Positions 51,513-61,244 of a stretch of DNA of 64,000 nt are shown here, piece after piece (the stretch's first letter is position 1; each line of letters opens with the position of its first letter). Source of the stretch: Pseudomonas sp. H3(2019) (GTDB lineage Bacteria; Pseudomonadota; Gammaproteobacteria; Pseudomonadales; Pseudomonadaceae). The DNA is taken from positions 1 through 64,000 of the forward strand of contig NZ_VMSG01000023.1 in NCBI RefSeq assembly GCF_007713465.1, in the 5' to 3' direction. Below the pieces are notes generated by a model. It was given only the letters and a program-made list of their open reading frames with translations. It made no database searches and had not been told where the DNA came from. Made by a program: the position numbers and the translations under genes.

Positions 51513-53660
51513 ATGATTTACGAAGGTAAAGCCATCACGGTTAAGGCTCTTGAGAGTGGCATCGTCGAATTGAAATTCGACCTCAAGGGTGAGTCCGTCA
51601 ACAAGTTCAACCGTCTAACCCTGAACGAACTACGTTCGGCCGTAGACGCCATCAAGGCAGATGCGTCGGTCAAGGGTGTGATCGTCAGCAGTGGCAAGGA
51701 CGTATTCATCGTCGGTGCCGACATCACCGAATTCGTCGACAACTTCAAGCTGCCGGATGCAGAGCTGGTTGCTGGCAACCTCGAAGCCAACAAGATTTTC
51801 AGCGATTTCGAAGACCTCATTGTTCCAACCGTGGCCGCGATCAACGGCATCGCTTTGGGTGGCGGTCTGGAAATGTGCCTGGCGGCGGACTACCGCGTCA
51901 TGTCCACCACGGCCAAGATCGGTCTGCCGGAAGTCAAGCTGGGCATCTACCCAGGCTTCGGCGGTACCGTTCGCCTGCCGCGCATCATCGGTGCCGACAA
52001 CGCCATCGAGTGGATTGCCGCTGGTAAGGAAAACCGTCCGGAAGATGCGCTGAAAGTCGGCGCAGTCGATGCGGTGGTCGCTCCAGAGAAGCTGCAGGAA
52101 GCCGCCCTGGAACTGATCAAGCGCGCCATTTCCGGCGAGTTCGATTACAAGGCCAAGCGTCAGCCGAAGCTGGAAAAGCTCAAGCTGAACGCCATCGAGC
52201 AAATGATGGCTTTCGAAACCGCCAAAGGTTTCGTGGCCGGTCAGGCTGGCCCGAACTATCCGGCGCCGGTTGAAGCGATCAAGACGATCCAGAAAGCCGC
52301 GAACTTCGGTCGCGACAAGGCTCTGGAAGTTGAAGCTGCCGGCTTCGTCAAACTGGCCAAGACCTCTGCTGCGCAGAGCTTGATCGGTCTGTTCCTGAAC
52401 GATCAGGAACTGAAGAAAAAAGCCAAGGCCTACGACGAAATCGCCAAAGACGTGAAACAGGCTGCCGTACTCGGCGCCGGTATCATGGGGGGCGGTATTG
52501 CTTATCAGTCGGCGTCCAAAGGCACGCCTATCCTGATGAAGGACATCAACGAGCACGGTATCGAGCAGGGGCTGGCTGAAGCCGCGAAACTGCTGGTTGG
52601 CCGCGTTGATAAAGGCCGCATGACCGCAGCCAAAATGGCCGAAGTGCTCAACGGCATCCGTCCAACCCTGTCCTACGGTGATTTCGGCCACGTCGACCTG
52701 GTGGTTGAAGCCGTTGTCGAGAACCCTAAGGTCAAGCAAGCGGTATTGGCCGAAGTCGAAGACAAGGTCAAAGAGGACACCATCCTCGCGTCGAACACCT
52801 CGACCATTTCCATCAGCCTGTTGGCCAAGGCCCTCAAGCGTCCGGAAAACTTCGTCGGCATGCACTTCTTCAACCCGGTGCACATGATGCCGCTGGTTGA
52901 GGTCATTCGTGGCGAGAAATCCAGCGAACTGGCCGTTGCTACCACCGTTGCCTACGCCAAGAAAATGGGCAAGAACCCGATCGTCGTCAACGACTGCCCG
53001 GGTTTCCTGGTCAACCGCGTTCTGTTCCCGTACTTCGGCGGTTTCGCCAAGTTGGTCAGTGCCGGTGTGGACTTTGTCCGCATCGACAAGATCATGGAAA
53101 AATTCGGTTGGCCAATGGGGCCGGCGTACCTGATGGACGTGGTCGGTATCGACACCGGTCACCACGGTCGTGACGTGATGGCTGAAGGCTTCCCGGACCG
53201 CATGAAAGACGACCGTCGTTCGGCCGTTGACGTGCTCTACGAAGCCAAACGCCTGGGCCAGAAGAACGGCAAGGGCTTCTACACCTACGAGACCGACAAG
53301 CGCGGCAAGCAGAAGAAAGTAGCCGATCCGTCGGTACTCGAAGTGCTCAAGCCCATCGTCTTCGAACAGCGTGAAGTGACCGACGAAGACATCATCAACT
53401 GGATGATGATCCCGCTGTGCCTGGAAACCGTGCGTTGCCTGGAAGACGGCATCGTCGAAACCGCTGCCGAAGCCGATATGGGTCTGGTCTACGGTATTGG
53501 TTTCCCTCCATTCCGTGGCGGTGCACTGCGCTACATCGACGCAATCGGTGTTGCAGAGTTCGTTGCCCTGGCTGACCAGTACGCTGATTTGGGCGCGCTG
53601 TACCACCCGACCGAGAAGCTGCGCGAGATGGCCAAAAATGGCCAGAGCTTCTTCGGTTAA
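51513..53660 (+). CDS. fadB: Fatty acid oxidation complex subunit alpha
   Basis: 715 aa from ATG 51513, the conserved start (MIYEGKAITVKALESGIVEL) and family length. It combines enoyl-CoA hydratase/isomerase (N-terminal crotonase fold, GIALGGGLEMCLAADYRV) with 3-hydroxyacyl-CoA dehydrogenase (NAD motif GAGIMGGGIAYQSA at about 320; catalytic His in GMHFFNPVHMMPLVEV). With FadA it forms the alpha2-beta2 beta-oxidation complex. fadA follows 30 bp downstream. In P. aeruginosa fadBA is repressed by PsrA, whose gene is at 62106. Confidence 0.97.
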   Translation: MIYEGKAITVKALESGIVELKFDLKGESVNKFNRLTLNELRSAVDAIKADASVKGVIVSSGKDVFIVGADITEFVDNFKLPDAELVAGNLEANKIFSDFEDLIVPTVAAINGIALGGGLEMCLAADYRVMSTTAKIGLPEVKLGIYPGFGGTVRLPRIIGADNAIEWIAAGKENRPEDALKVGAVDAVVAPEKLQEAALELIKRAISGEFDYKAKRQPKLEKLKLNAIEQMMAFETAKGFVAGQAGPNYPAPVEAIKTIQKAANFGRDKALEVEAAGFVKLAKTSAAQSLIGLFLNDQELKKKAKAYDEIAKDVKQAAVLGAGIMGGGIAYQSASKGTPILMKDINEHGIEQGLAEAAKLLVGRVDKGRMTAAKMAEVLNGIRPTLSYGDFGHVDLVVEAVVENPKVKQAVLAEVEDKVKEDTILASNTSTISISLLAKALKRPENFVGMHFFNPVHMMPLVEVIRGEKSSELAVATTVAYAKKMGKNPIVVNDCPGFLVNRVLFPYFGGFAKLVSAGVDFVRIDKIMEKFGWPMGPAYLMDVVGIDTGHHGRDVMAEGFPDRMKDDRRSAVDVLYEAKRLGQKNGKGFYTYETDKRGKQKKVADPSVLEVLKPIVFEQREVTDEDIINWMMIPLCLETVRCLEDGIVETAAEADMGLVYGIGFPPFRGGALRYIDAIGVAEFVALADQYADLGALYHPTEKLREMAKNGQSFFG

Positions 53661-53690
53661 GCGCCCACACTAGAGCGAGAGTGAAATTAT

Positions 53691-54866
53691 ATGAGCTTGA
53701 ATCCTAGAGACGTCGTGATTGTCGACTTCGGTCGTACTCCGATGGGCCGCTCCAAGGGCGGCATGCACCGCAACACCCGCGCCGAAGACATGTCGGCACA
53801 CCTGATCAGCAAGTTGCTGGAACGCAACGTCAAGGTCGACCCGAGCGAAGTCGAAGACGTGATCTGGGGCTGCGTGAACCAGACCCTTGAGCAGGGCTGG
53901 AACATCGCCCGCATGGCGTCCTTGATGACTCAGATCCCGCACACGGCTGCCGGCCAGACCGTCAGCCGCCTGTGTGGTTCGTCGATGAGTGCATTGCACA
54001 CCGCGGCGCAAGCGATCATGACCGGTAATGGTGACGTATTCGTGGTTGGCGGCGTCGAGCATATGGGTCACGTGAGCATGATGCACGGTGTCGATCCGAA
54101 CCCGCACATGTCGCTGTACGCGGCGAAAGCCTCGGGCATGATGGGCCTGACCGCAGAAATGCTCGGTAAAATGCACGGCATTACCCGTGAGCAGCAGGAT
54201 GCCTTCGGCGTGCGCTCCCACCAACTCGCCCATAAAGCGACGGTGGAAGGCAAGTTTAAAGACGAAATCATCCCGATGCAGGGTTACGACGAGAACGGTT
54301 TCCTGAAGCTGTTCGACTACGACGAAACCATCCGTCCGGAAACTACTCTGGAAAGCCTGGCGGCGTTGAAGCCGGCGTTCAATCCAAAGGGTGGCACCGT
54401 GACAGCCGGTACTTCGTCGCAGATCACCGATGGTGCTTCGTGCATGATTGTGATGTCGGCGCAGCGCGCGCAGGACCTGGGCATCCAGCCGATGGCGGTG
54501 ATCCGTTCGATGGCAGTGGCAGGTGTGGACCCGGCGATCATGGGCTATGGTCCAGTACCGGCGACACAGAAAGCACTGAAGCGTGCAGGTCTGGGTATTG
54601 CCGATATCGACTTCTTCGAACTCAACGAAGCTTTCGCTGCGCAGGCCCTGCCAGTGCTGAAAGATTTGAAAGTGCTCGACAAGATGAACGAGAAGGTTAA
54701 CCTGCACGGCGGCGCGATCGCCCTGGGCCACCCGTTCGGTTGCTCCGGTGCACGTATCTCCGGCACGCTGCTCAATGTAATGAAGCAGAATGGCGGCACC
54801 TTCGGTGTATCGACCATGTGCATTGGCCTCGGCCAGGGCATTGCCACCGTCTTCGAACGCGTTTAA
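53691..54866 (+). CDS. fadA: 3-ketoacyl-CoA thiolase, fatty acid oxidation complex subunit beta
   Basis: 391 aa. It cleaves 3-ketoacyl-CoA to acetyl-CoA and a shortened acyl-CoA. The nucleophile Cys is in SRLCGSSMSALH; the general-base His and second Cys are in GHPFGCSGAR and STMCIGLGQG; FFELNEAFAAQAL is the family motif. It is translated from the same transcript as fadB and closed by a terminator. Confidence 0.97.
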   Translation: MSLNPRDVVIVDFGRTPMGRSKGGMHRNTRAEDMSAHLISKLLERNVKVDPSEVEDVIWGCVNQTLEQGWNIARMASLMTQIPHTAAGQTVSRLCGSSMSALHTAAQAIMTGNGDVFVVGGVEHMGHVSMMHGVDPNPHMSLYAAKASGMMGLTAEMLGKMHGITREQQDAFGVRSHQLAHKATVEGKFKDEIIPMQGYDENGFLKLFDYDETIRPETTLESLAALKPAFNPKGGTVTAGTSSQITDGASCMIVMSAQRAQDLGIQPMAVIRSMAVAGVDPAIMGYGPVPATQKALKRAGLGIADIDFFELNEAFAAQALPVLKDLKVLDKMNEKVNLHGGAIALGHPFGCSGARISGTLLNVMKQNGGTFGVSTMCIGLGQGIATVFERV

Positions 54867-54884
54867 GCGATTCGTCGACGGAAG

Positions 54885-54914
54885 CCGGGGCCAAGTGCCC
54901 CGGTTTTTGTTTTT
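54885..54914 (+). terminator. fadBA terminator
   Basis: CCGGGGC, loop CAAGT, GCCCCGG and a T-rich tail (TTTTTGTTTTT), 18 bp after the fadA stop. Confidence 0.9.
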
Positions 54915-54965
54915 CTGAAGATTTTTTTGTTTTTTATTTCAAGTGATTTGAGTGAGGGCCAGACC

Positions 54966-55202
54966 ATGCCGATACAACCCGGGCTCTACCAGCATTACAA
55001 AGGTCCGCAGTACCGCGTATTCAGTGTCGCGCGGCATTCCGAGACCGAAGAAGAAGTGGTCTTCTACCAAGCCCTGTATGGCGATTACGGCTTTTGGGTA
55101 CGTCCCTTGAGCATGTTCCTGGAGTCGGTCGAAGTTGACGGCGAACAGGTCCCGCGCTTTGCTTTGGTGCAGGCCGAACCAAGCCTTTTTTCAAGGCCAT
55201 AA
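54966..55202 (+). CDS. DUF1653 protein
   Basis: 78 aa from ATG 54966 behind GAGGGCCAG; the upstream ATG at 54927 has no conservation. DUF1653 is a small beta-rich domain (GLYQHYKGPQYRVFSVARHS; VFYQALYGDYGFWVRPLSMF) of unknown, perhaps nucleotide- or RNA-linked, function. By position it matches PA3012, between fadA and topA. Confidence 0.88.
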   Translation: MPIQPGLYQHYKGPQYRVFSVARHSETEEEVVFYQALYGDYGFWVRPLSMFLESVEVDGEQVPRFALVQAEPSLFSRP

Positions 55203-55227
55203 GCTGAGAGCGCGCAGAACCCTGCGC

Positions 55228-55256
55228 TTGACCTCACCTTGTTGCCACTATATATA
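55228..55256 (+). promoter_or_regulatory. topA promoter
   Basis: TTGACC (55228-55233), 17-bp spacer and TATATA (55251-55256), followed by the GC-rich discriminator GCGGTGCCGCG typical of supercoiling-sensitive promoters. It lies 61 bp before the topA start. Confidence 0.75.
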
Positions 55257-55316
55257 GCGGTGCCGCGTCAGGCGCCAACCGCCTTTCACTTCTAGAATTC
55301 AGGAATTTTCTGATCC

Positions 55317-57938
55317 ATGGGCAAATCGCTGGTCATTGTGGAATCCCCGGCTAAGGCCAAGACCATCAACAAGTATCTGGGTAACCAATACGTGGTGAAG
55401 TCGAGTATCGGCCATATCCGAGACCTGCCCACCAGCGGTTCGGCTAGCGCCAGCAAAGAGCCTGCTGCCAAGCGCGGCAAGGCTGCTACTGGTGAAGTGC
55501 CGGCGCTGTCGCCTAAAGAAAAGGCGCGCAAGCAGCTGGTCTCGCGCATGGGTGTCGATCCCGATCATGGCTGGAAAGCCAAGTACGAGATCCTCCCGGG
55601 CAAGGAAAAGGTCATCGAAGAGCTGCGCCGGCTCGCCAAAGATGCTGACACCATCTATCTCGCAACCGACTTGGATCGCGAGGGGGAAGCCATTGCCTGG
55701 CACCTGCGCGAAGCCATCGGTGGTGATGACAGCCGCTACAAGCGCGTGGTGTTCAACGAAATCACCAAGAAGGCGATTCAGGAAGCCTTCTCCCAGCCGG
55801 GCGAGCTGGACATCGATCGGGTCAACGCTCAGCAGGCGCGTCGCTTCCTCGACCGCGTGGTGGGTTACATGGTTTCGCCGCTGCTGTGGGCCAAGATCGC
55901 TCGCGGTCTGTCTGCCGGCCGTGTGCAATCGGTAGCCGTGAAGCTGGTAGTGGAACGTGAGCGCGAAATTCGCGCGTTCAACCCGGAAGAGTACTGGGAA
56001 GTTCACGCTGACCTCGGCACTGCCAAGGGCGCCAATGTGCGTTTTGAAGTGGCCCGTGAAAACGGCGAAGCCTTCAAACCGCTCAACGAAGCCCAGGCCA
56101 TGGCTGCGCTGGAGAAGCTCAAGGCTTCCAGCTACACCATCGCCAAGCGCGAAGACAAACCGACCAGCAGCAAGCCGTCGGCACCGTTCATCACGTCCAC
56201 ACTGCAACAGGCTGCCAGTAACCGCTTGGGCTTCGGCGTGAAGAAAACCATGATGATGGCCCAGCGTCTGTACGAGGCTGGCTACATCACTTACATGCGT
56301 ACCGACTCGACCAACCTCTCGGTTGATGCTGTGGCGATGGCGCGTACTTATATCGAAGGTGAGTTCGGCGGCAAGTACCTGCCGGAAACGCCGAACGTCT
56401 ACAGCAGCAAGGAAGGCGCGCAAGAGGCTCACGAAGCGATTCGTCCTTCTGACGTGAACACCGATCCAAGCAAGCTGTCGGGTATGGAGCGTGACGCTGA
56501 GCGTCTCTACGAGCTGATCTGGCGCCAATTCGTCGCGTGCCAGATGCTGCCGGCGAAATACTTGTCGACCACCGTCAGCGTCGCCGCTAGCGGCTTCGAA
56601 CTGCGCGCCAAGGGCCGCATCCTGAAGTTCGACGGTTACACCCGTGTCATGCCGCAAATGGCCAAGCCAGGCGACGACGATGTGTTGCCGGACATGGCGC
56701 AAGGCGATGTGCTGAAGTTGATCAAGCTTGATCCGAGCCAGCACTTCACCAAGCCGCCGGCGCGTTACTCGGAAGCGAGCCTGGTCAAGGAAATGGAAAA
56801 GCGCGGTATCGGTCGTCCTTCGACCTACGCGGCGATCATTTCGACCATCCAGGACCGTGGTTACGTCGCACTGCACAACCGTCGTTTCTACTCGGAAAAG
56901 ATGGGTGACATCGTCACCGAGCGTCTGTCCGAAAGCTTCTCGAACCTGATGGACTACGGCTTCACCGCCGGCATGGAAGAGAACCTCGATGACGTCGCCC
57001 AGGGCGAACGTGACTGGAAAAACGTGCTGGACGAGTTCTACGGCGACTTCAAGAAGAAGCTCGAAGTAGCCGAGAGCGCGGAAAACGGCATGCGTGCCAA
57101 CCAGCCGGTCATGACCGACATCCCGTGCCTCACGTGTGGTCGTCCGATGCAGATTCGTACCGCATCGACCGGCGTGTTCCTGGGTTGCTCGGGCTACAGC
57201 CTGCCGCCAAAAGAGCGCTGCAAAGCCACCGTCAACCTCGTGCCGGGCGACGAAATCGCTGCGGACGACGAGGGTGAGTCGGAGTCTTTGGTGCTGCGTG
57301 GCAAGCATCGCTGCCCGATCTGCAGCACCGCGATGGACGCTTACCTGCTGGATGAGAAACGCAAGCTGCACATCTGCGGTAACAACCCGGATTGCGCAGG
57401 CTACGAGATCGAAGAAGGCAGCTATCGCATCAAGGGCTACGAAGGTCCGAGCCTGGAGTGCGATAAGTGCGGCAGCGAAATGCAGTTGAAGACGGGCCGT
57501 TTCGGCAAGTTCTTCGGTTGCACCAACGCGACCTGCAAGAACACCCGCAAACTGCTGAAGAGCGGTGACGCGGCACCGCCGAAGATGGATCCGGTGAAGA
57601 TGCCCGAGCTCAAGTGCGAGAAGGTCAACGACACCTACATTCTGCGTGACGGTGCTTCCGGCCTGTTCCTGGCGGCGAGCCAGTTCCCGAAAAACCGCGA
57701 GACCCGTGCTCCGCTGGTGATCGAGATCGTGCCGCACAAGGATGAGATCGATCCGAAGTATCACTTCCTCTGCGCAGCGCCGAAGAAAGATCCGGATGGT
57801 CTCCCGGCGGTAATCCGTTACAGCCGCAAGACCAAGGAGCAGTACGTGCAGACCGAGGTCGAAGGCAAGCCTACCGGTTGGAAGGCATTCTACGACGGTG
57901 GCAAGTGGGTGGTTGAAGACAAGCGCGTAGCCAAATAA
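55317..57938 (+). CDS. topA: DNA topoisomerase I
   Basis: 873 aa, type IA enzyme that relaxes negative supercoils. N-terminal Toprim domain (SLVIVESPAKAKTINKYLGN; LATDLDREGEAIAWHL), catalytic Tyr in TYMRTDSTNLS at about 325, and a C-terminal region with several Cys pairs that bind zinc (CLTCGRPMQ; CPICSTAMD; CDKCGSEMQ). Full family length. Confidence 0.97.
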   Translation: MGKSLVIVESPAKAKTINKYLGNQYVVKSSIGHIRDLPTSGSASASKEPAAKRGKAATGEVPALSPKEKARKQLVSRMGVDPDHGWKAKYEILPGKEKVIEELRRLAKDADTIYLATDLDREGEAIAWHLREAIGGDDSRYKRVVFNEITKKAIQEAFSQPGELDIDRVNAQQARRFLDRVVGYMVSPLLWAKIARGLSAGRVQSVAVKLVVEREREIRAFNPEEYWEVHADLGTAKGANVRFEVARENGEAFKPLNEAQAMAALEKLKASSYTIAKREDKPTSSKPSAPFITSTLQQAASNRLGFGVKKTMMMAQRLYEAGYITYMRTDSTNLSVDAVAMARTYIEGEFGGKYLPETPNVYSSKEGAQEAHEAIRPSDVNTDPSKLSGMERDAERLYELIWRQFVACQMLPAKYLSTTVSVAASGFELRAKGRILKFDGYTRVMPQMAKPGDDDVLPDMAQGDVLKLIKLDPSQHFTKPPARYSEASLVKEMEKRGIGRPSTYAAIISTIQDRGYVALHNRRFYSEKMGDIVTERLSESFSNLMDYGFTAGMEENLDDVAQGERDWKNVLDEFYGDFKKKLEVAESAENGMRANQPVMTDIPCLTCGRPMQIRTASTGVFLGCSGYSLPPKERCKATVNLVPGDEIAADDEGESESLVLRGKHRCPICSTAMDAYLLDEKRKLHICGNNPDCAGYEIEEGSYRIKGYEGPSLECDKCGSEMQLKTGRFGKFFGCTNATCKNTRKLLKSGDAAPPKMDPVKMPELKCEKVNDTYILRDGASGLFLAASQFPKNRETRAPLVIEIVPHKDEIDPKYHFLCAAPKKDPDGLPAVIRYSRKTKEQYVQTEVEGKPTGWKAFYDGGKWVVEDKRVAK

Positions 57939-57954
57939 TCGGGTAATGCGATGC

Positions 57955-58000
57955 AAAAGGCCGCATGCGAACCTTCGGGTTTTCAGGCGGCCTTTTGTTT
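57955..58000 (+). terminator. topA terminator
   Basis: AAAAGGCCGC (57955-57964) and GCGGCCTTTT (57987-57996) pair around a loop that holds a small inner AACC-TTCG-GGTT stem. Confidence 0.85.
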
Positions 58001-58081
58001 TGTGCTTGCGGTCAGCTTGTCTGATCCATGACACTGTCAGACCTGCATCACGCGTCTTATTTCGTTGTGGAGACTGCCGTC

Positions 58082-58606
58082 ATGGCCTTTGAGCTCTATA
58101 CCCGTACCAATCAGAAAATTTACTTCGCCGGTCTGTCGCTTGAGGCGCTCGCCCGAGCGGAAGAGGGGCGGGCGATGAACTCCCTGGCGCTGATTCAGGC
58201 CGGGCGTGAGTCAGCATTGTTTCACTTGTACGGCGCGCTGCTGGGTTTGTGTCATGAGATTGCCGGTTTCTACCGTTTGCCTCAGGCCAATGCACCGCGA
58301 GCAGAATTGTTGCTGACTCGTGAAGTACTCGAGACCATCGCTATTCCGGAAATGGCGGAGATGGTCGAGTTGGCGAATAACCCTGAAACTTGGCTGGCAA
58401 AGCTTTTGGCTGCCCATGCAGCGCTGTTTCAACCGCCACGCGTGCCGCACAAGCCCAAGGGTGACGTGACCCAACCGCTGATCATGGCGGTTAACCTCGA
58501 TGAAGAAGAGGCGCCTCAAGAGTTGAGTCGGGAAGAGCTGGAAAGCTGGCGTCAGAACCTCAAGGATTTGGCGATTCGGTTTCGCGAAGGGTTGAATGAG
58601 TGCTAG
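58082..58606 (+). CDS. Conserved hypothetical protein, DUF6586-like (PA3010 position)
   Basis: 174 aa from ATG 58082 (MAFELYTRTNQKIYFAGLSL). Mostly helical and soluble, with an acidic C-terminal third (DEEEAPQELSREELE). No catalytic motif. The position after topA matches PA3010 of P. aeruginosa. Function unknown to me. Confidence 0.75.
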   Translation: MAFELYTRTNQKIYFAGLSLEALARAEEGRAMNSLALIQAGRESALFHLYGALLGLCHEIAGFYRLPQANAPRAELLLTREVLETIAIPEMAEMVELANNPETWLAKLLAAHAALFQPPRVPHKPKGDVTQPLIMAVNLDEEEAPQELSREELESWRQNLKDLAIRFREGLNEC

Positions 58607-58654
58607 GTACATAACCGGACCGGACGGTGCCGTTGGTTTTTTCAGGGATGAAGC

Positions 58655-59689
58655 ATGTCTTCCGTATTGCATAACAAAAAGCTGCGACAGCTCTTCGAGC
58701 AATCGAGTGCGCGTGTCGACGCCGCCACCAGTACCTCGGATCTGCTTGATGTTATCAGGCAGATCGAAGCATTCGGTGGGCCATTAGAGTTTAATAACGC
58801 CACTCCGAAGTTGTTTCGCTACATTGGCTTGGTCCTGATCGCCGCCACCGTGTTTTTTCTACCTTTGCTATTGTTCGGGCTTGGTTTTTTGTTTGGCAGC
58901 TGGTTGGTGATGGATAACCGATCGGGTTTGGTTGACGTGCTTTCCAAGAAAATCGCTCATAAATCTTCCTTGTTCACCTATGACCTGAAAGAGCAGTTCA
59001 ACCCTGATGCGAGTGTTCTAGAGAATCTGCTTGGGGAGTTCAAGGAGTTTCATCGAGGCTCCTTCAGTCGACAAATTCTGAAAACGATTCATGGCACGCA
59101 CTTTGGTGCGACTCATGAACTGTCCTTCACTTACCAGCACGTTCAGTATGTAGATCGCGAAAGTTACGAAACCAGGGTGTCAGATGGCGCCGGCGGCACA
59201 AAGGTTGAAACCAAAATAATTGATAGCAAGTTTGCACGGCATAGCCTGGTGTTGGACTTTCCGTGGGTGGAAAACGTGCGTGTGCGCGGCGACAGGTTCC
59301 GGGCGCTGGACCTTGAGGAGGCTCTGGATACAACATCCAGTGAATTCAATAATGCGTTTCGTCTGACGGGTAAAACGCAGATGGCTTGTGCCATCTTTGC
59401 CAGGCCGGCCACGGTACTGCACTTGCTGCAGCTCACCGAGCAGTTGGGCGATATCAACCTGGAGTTCTCGGGGCAAGGGCGATTGTGTCTGAGTTTCGGC
59501 AACGCTGGGGTACTTGAGGCGAAAGCATCGGACACCCTCAGCAATTTACAGGCTTTTAATCGGCTTATCGAGACAGGCATTCGATTGCCTCGTCTGGAGT
59601 TGCTGCTGTCGTGGATTCATCGCTTGGCCGAATTGCATGACGACAATTTCGCGCCTTCCACGAAAACCGTAAAAAACATGGAGTATTAG
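58655..59689 (+). CDS. DUF3137-like membrane protein, partner of LemA
   Basis: 344 aa. Two near-adjacent hydrophobic segments at about 52-82 (YIGLVLIAATVFFLPLLLF; GLGFLFGSWLVM) are followed by a large soluble domain with DUF3137-like beta stretches (THELSFTYQHVQYVDRESYE). It lies 3 bp before a LemA gene; LemA genes are commonly paired with such proteins. The pair appears inserted between the PA3010- and PA3009-like genes. No catalytic residues can be named. Confidence 0.65.
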   Translation: MSSVLHNKKLRQLFEQSSARVDAATSTSDLLDVIRQIEAFGGPLEFNNATPKLFRYIGLVLIAATVFFLPLLLFGLGFLFGSWLVMDNRSGLVDVLSKKIAHKSSLFTYDLKEQFNPDASVLENLLGEFKEFHRGSFSRQILKTIHGTHFGATHELSFTYQHVQYVDRESYETRVSDGAGGTKVETKIIDSKFARHSLVLDFPWVENVRVRGDRFRALDLEEALDTTSSEFNNAFRLTGKTQMACAIFARPATVLHLLQLTEQLGDINLEFSGQGRLCLSFGNAGVLEAKASDTLSNLQAFNRLIETGIRLPRLELLLSWIHRLAELHDDNFAPSTKTVKNMEY

Positions 59690-59692
59690 ACG

Positions 59693-60250
59693 ATGGGGTT
59701 GTTGTTGATTTTTGCGGTCTTGATCGGGATTACCTTCTGGATCTGTTACAACCGAATTATTGGTCGGCATAACCGTGCGCAGCGCGCTTGGGCCGATGTT
59801 CTGGTTTATGAGCGGCAGAAAACCAGGGTGCTGGATCAGCTTGAGCTGCAGGTCGCGGGTTTCAAGACCTACGAAGGGGCTCTGCTGGAAAAGATCACGG
59901 GGCTGCGTTCGGCCATCGGCAAGTTGCCGCAAGAAGCCAATGGAGACGCTCTACAGTCGGTGCAAAAAGGAACACGGGAATTGCTGGCTGGATTGAGCGT
60001 GGCATTTGAGGCGTATCCAGAGCTCAAAGCCAATGAGTTGGTGGGTAACTTTATGCGGGAGATCACTGAACAGCAAGAAAACGTCGGAGCGGCCATTACG
60101 CTCTTTAATGGTGCGGTAGAGATTTTCAATAATTCGATTCAAATGTTCCCTAGCTCTCTTGTTAATGGCTGCCTCAACAAAAAAAACGCGATCATTCCAT
60201 TTTCTGATGCCGAGGCTAGCGCAGTCTTTGAGTACAAACCGAATTTTTGA
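59693..60250 (+). CDS. LemA family protein
   Basis: 185 aa. N-terminal membrane helix (LLLIFAVLIGITFWICYN, about 2-19), then the helical LemA domain (HNRAQRAWADVLVYERQKTR). The N-terminal helix followed by the motif NRxxRAWADVxVxxRQK is typical. LemA proteins have an N-out helix bundle with unclear function, often next to DUF3137, TPM or peptidase genes. Cotranscribed with the preceding gene. Confidence 0.85.
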   Translation: MGLLLIFAVLIGITFWICYNRIIGRHNRAQRAWADVLVYERQKTRVLDQLELQVAGFKTYEGALLEKITGLRSAIGKLPQEANGDALQSVQKGTRELLAGLSVAFEAYPELKANELVGNFMREITEQQENVGAAITLFNGAVEIFNNSIQMFPSSLVNGCLNKKNAIIPFSDAEASAVFEYKPNF

Positions 60251-60420
60251 GAGGGGCGTGCCCGCGGGCTCATCTCCCGCAAGGGTAGCCATTGTGCTCA
60301 AGTGGCAACCGCGGGGAGGAGGTTTGTCGTAAAGGTTGGGTGATGACCGTTCCTCAAGATCCCGAGCGAAGCCGCGCTGATGGCTATATAATCCCCGCCT
60401 TTCGTGGAGAACAGACTTTT

Positions 60421-60654
60421 ATGCCAACGTCCTTTCTAGAAATTGTCGAACTGCCAGACGGCCGTATTGAGCTGCGCAGAGCTGAGGACGAGGGTTCTCT
60501 GGTGACTTTGAACTTCTCTGAAGACGCCAAAGCGTTCCTGCAGGGCCAGCACGTTGAAGTCGCCAAGGCGATGTTGAGCGTGGGTGTGCAGATGGCTGGA
60601 CGCTTGGTTGAAGGCGAATTCGACAAAGAAGAAGGGCCGCGGATTCTTCATTGA
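60421..60654 (+). CDS. Conserved small hypothetical protein (PA3009 position)
   Basis: 77 aa from ATG 60421; upstream frame codons (from 60292) are not conserved. The start SFLEIVELPDGRIELRRAED and FSEDAKAFLQGQHVEVAKAM, with a glycine- and valine-rich helix (MLSVGVQMAGRLVEGEFD), fit a protein found in this spot in Pseudomonas. Unknown function. Confidence 0.75.
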   Translation: MPTSFLEIVELPDGRIELRRAEDEGSLVTLNFSEDAKAFLQGQHVEVAKAMLSVGVQMAGRLVEGEFDKEEGPRILH

Positions 60655-60760
60655 TTCCGTTCGTCGGCTTTTCGTAGGGCATCATTTCACGTCGATGTTA
60701 CAGATTGGCTTCTCTGTCCTGGAGAAGCCCTGCGCCTTTCAAGTGCACAGTGAGTGTCAC

Positions 60761-61234
60761 TTAGCCCAGCCGAATATTCAGACTTTGAGCATCCCCGGTA
60801 CGGGCGGCGCTGATCAGCTGTTGGCGCGCGCTGGAACTCAACGGGTTCAGCCAGCTTACAACGGTGTGACTGCGGCCCAGGCGCAAGGCTTCGCACGCCA
60901 GTTGCTGGGCGCTTTGTGTTCCCCGAGGTTGTAGCAACAGAATGCGTTCGCGGTTCAGGCCGGCATCTCGCAGCCAGGCTTGAGTCAGGCTGGCGGGTGG
61001 CGCGATCAGTGTCAGCCAGCGAGCGTCCTTGTCCTGGCTCAACTCTCTGAGGATGGGGGCCAGAAGGTTCAGGCAGCTCCCAGCCGCACCACGCAATGAC
61101 AGCTCACTGAACACTTCGGGTTCGGCGCTCCAGGGTGACTCGACCACGTCTTTGAGAGTCGGCGCCAACGGCTGCGCCATGAACGCTTCGAACAGCGGAA
61201 GTTGGGTGTGCTGTGGTGTGTGAGGGAACTGCAT
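60761..61234 (-). CDS. sulA: SOS cell-division inhibitor SulA
   Basis: 157 aa from ATG 61234 behind AAAGGAGGCGTT. SulA blocks FtsZ polymerisation after DNA damage. The RecA-like fold core GAAGSCLNLLAPILRELSQD and ARWLTLIAPPASLTQAWLRD are recognisable. It starts 10 bp after lexA ends and is expressed from the lexA promoter with its two SOS boxes. Confidence 0.93.
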   Translation of the reverse strand: MQFPHTPQHTQLPLFEAFMAQPLAPTLKDVVESPWSAEPEVFSELSLRGAAGSCLNLLAPILRELSQDKDARWLTLIAPPASLTQAWLRDAGLNRERILLLQPRGTQSAQQLACEALRLGRSHTVVSWLNPLSSSARQQLISAARTGDAQSLNIRLG

Positions 61235-61244
61235 AACGCCTCCT

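Noticed and set aside
47955..58034. Long minus-strand frames opposite uup, fadB, fadA and topA
   Set aside because: Same effect of codon bias in GC-rich genes; no start signals and no known domains.
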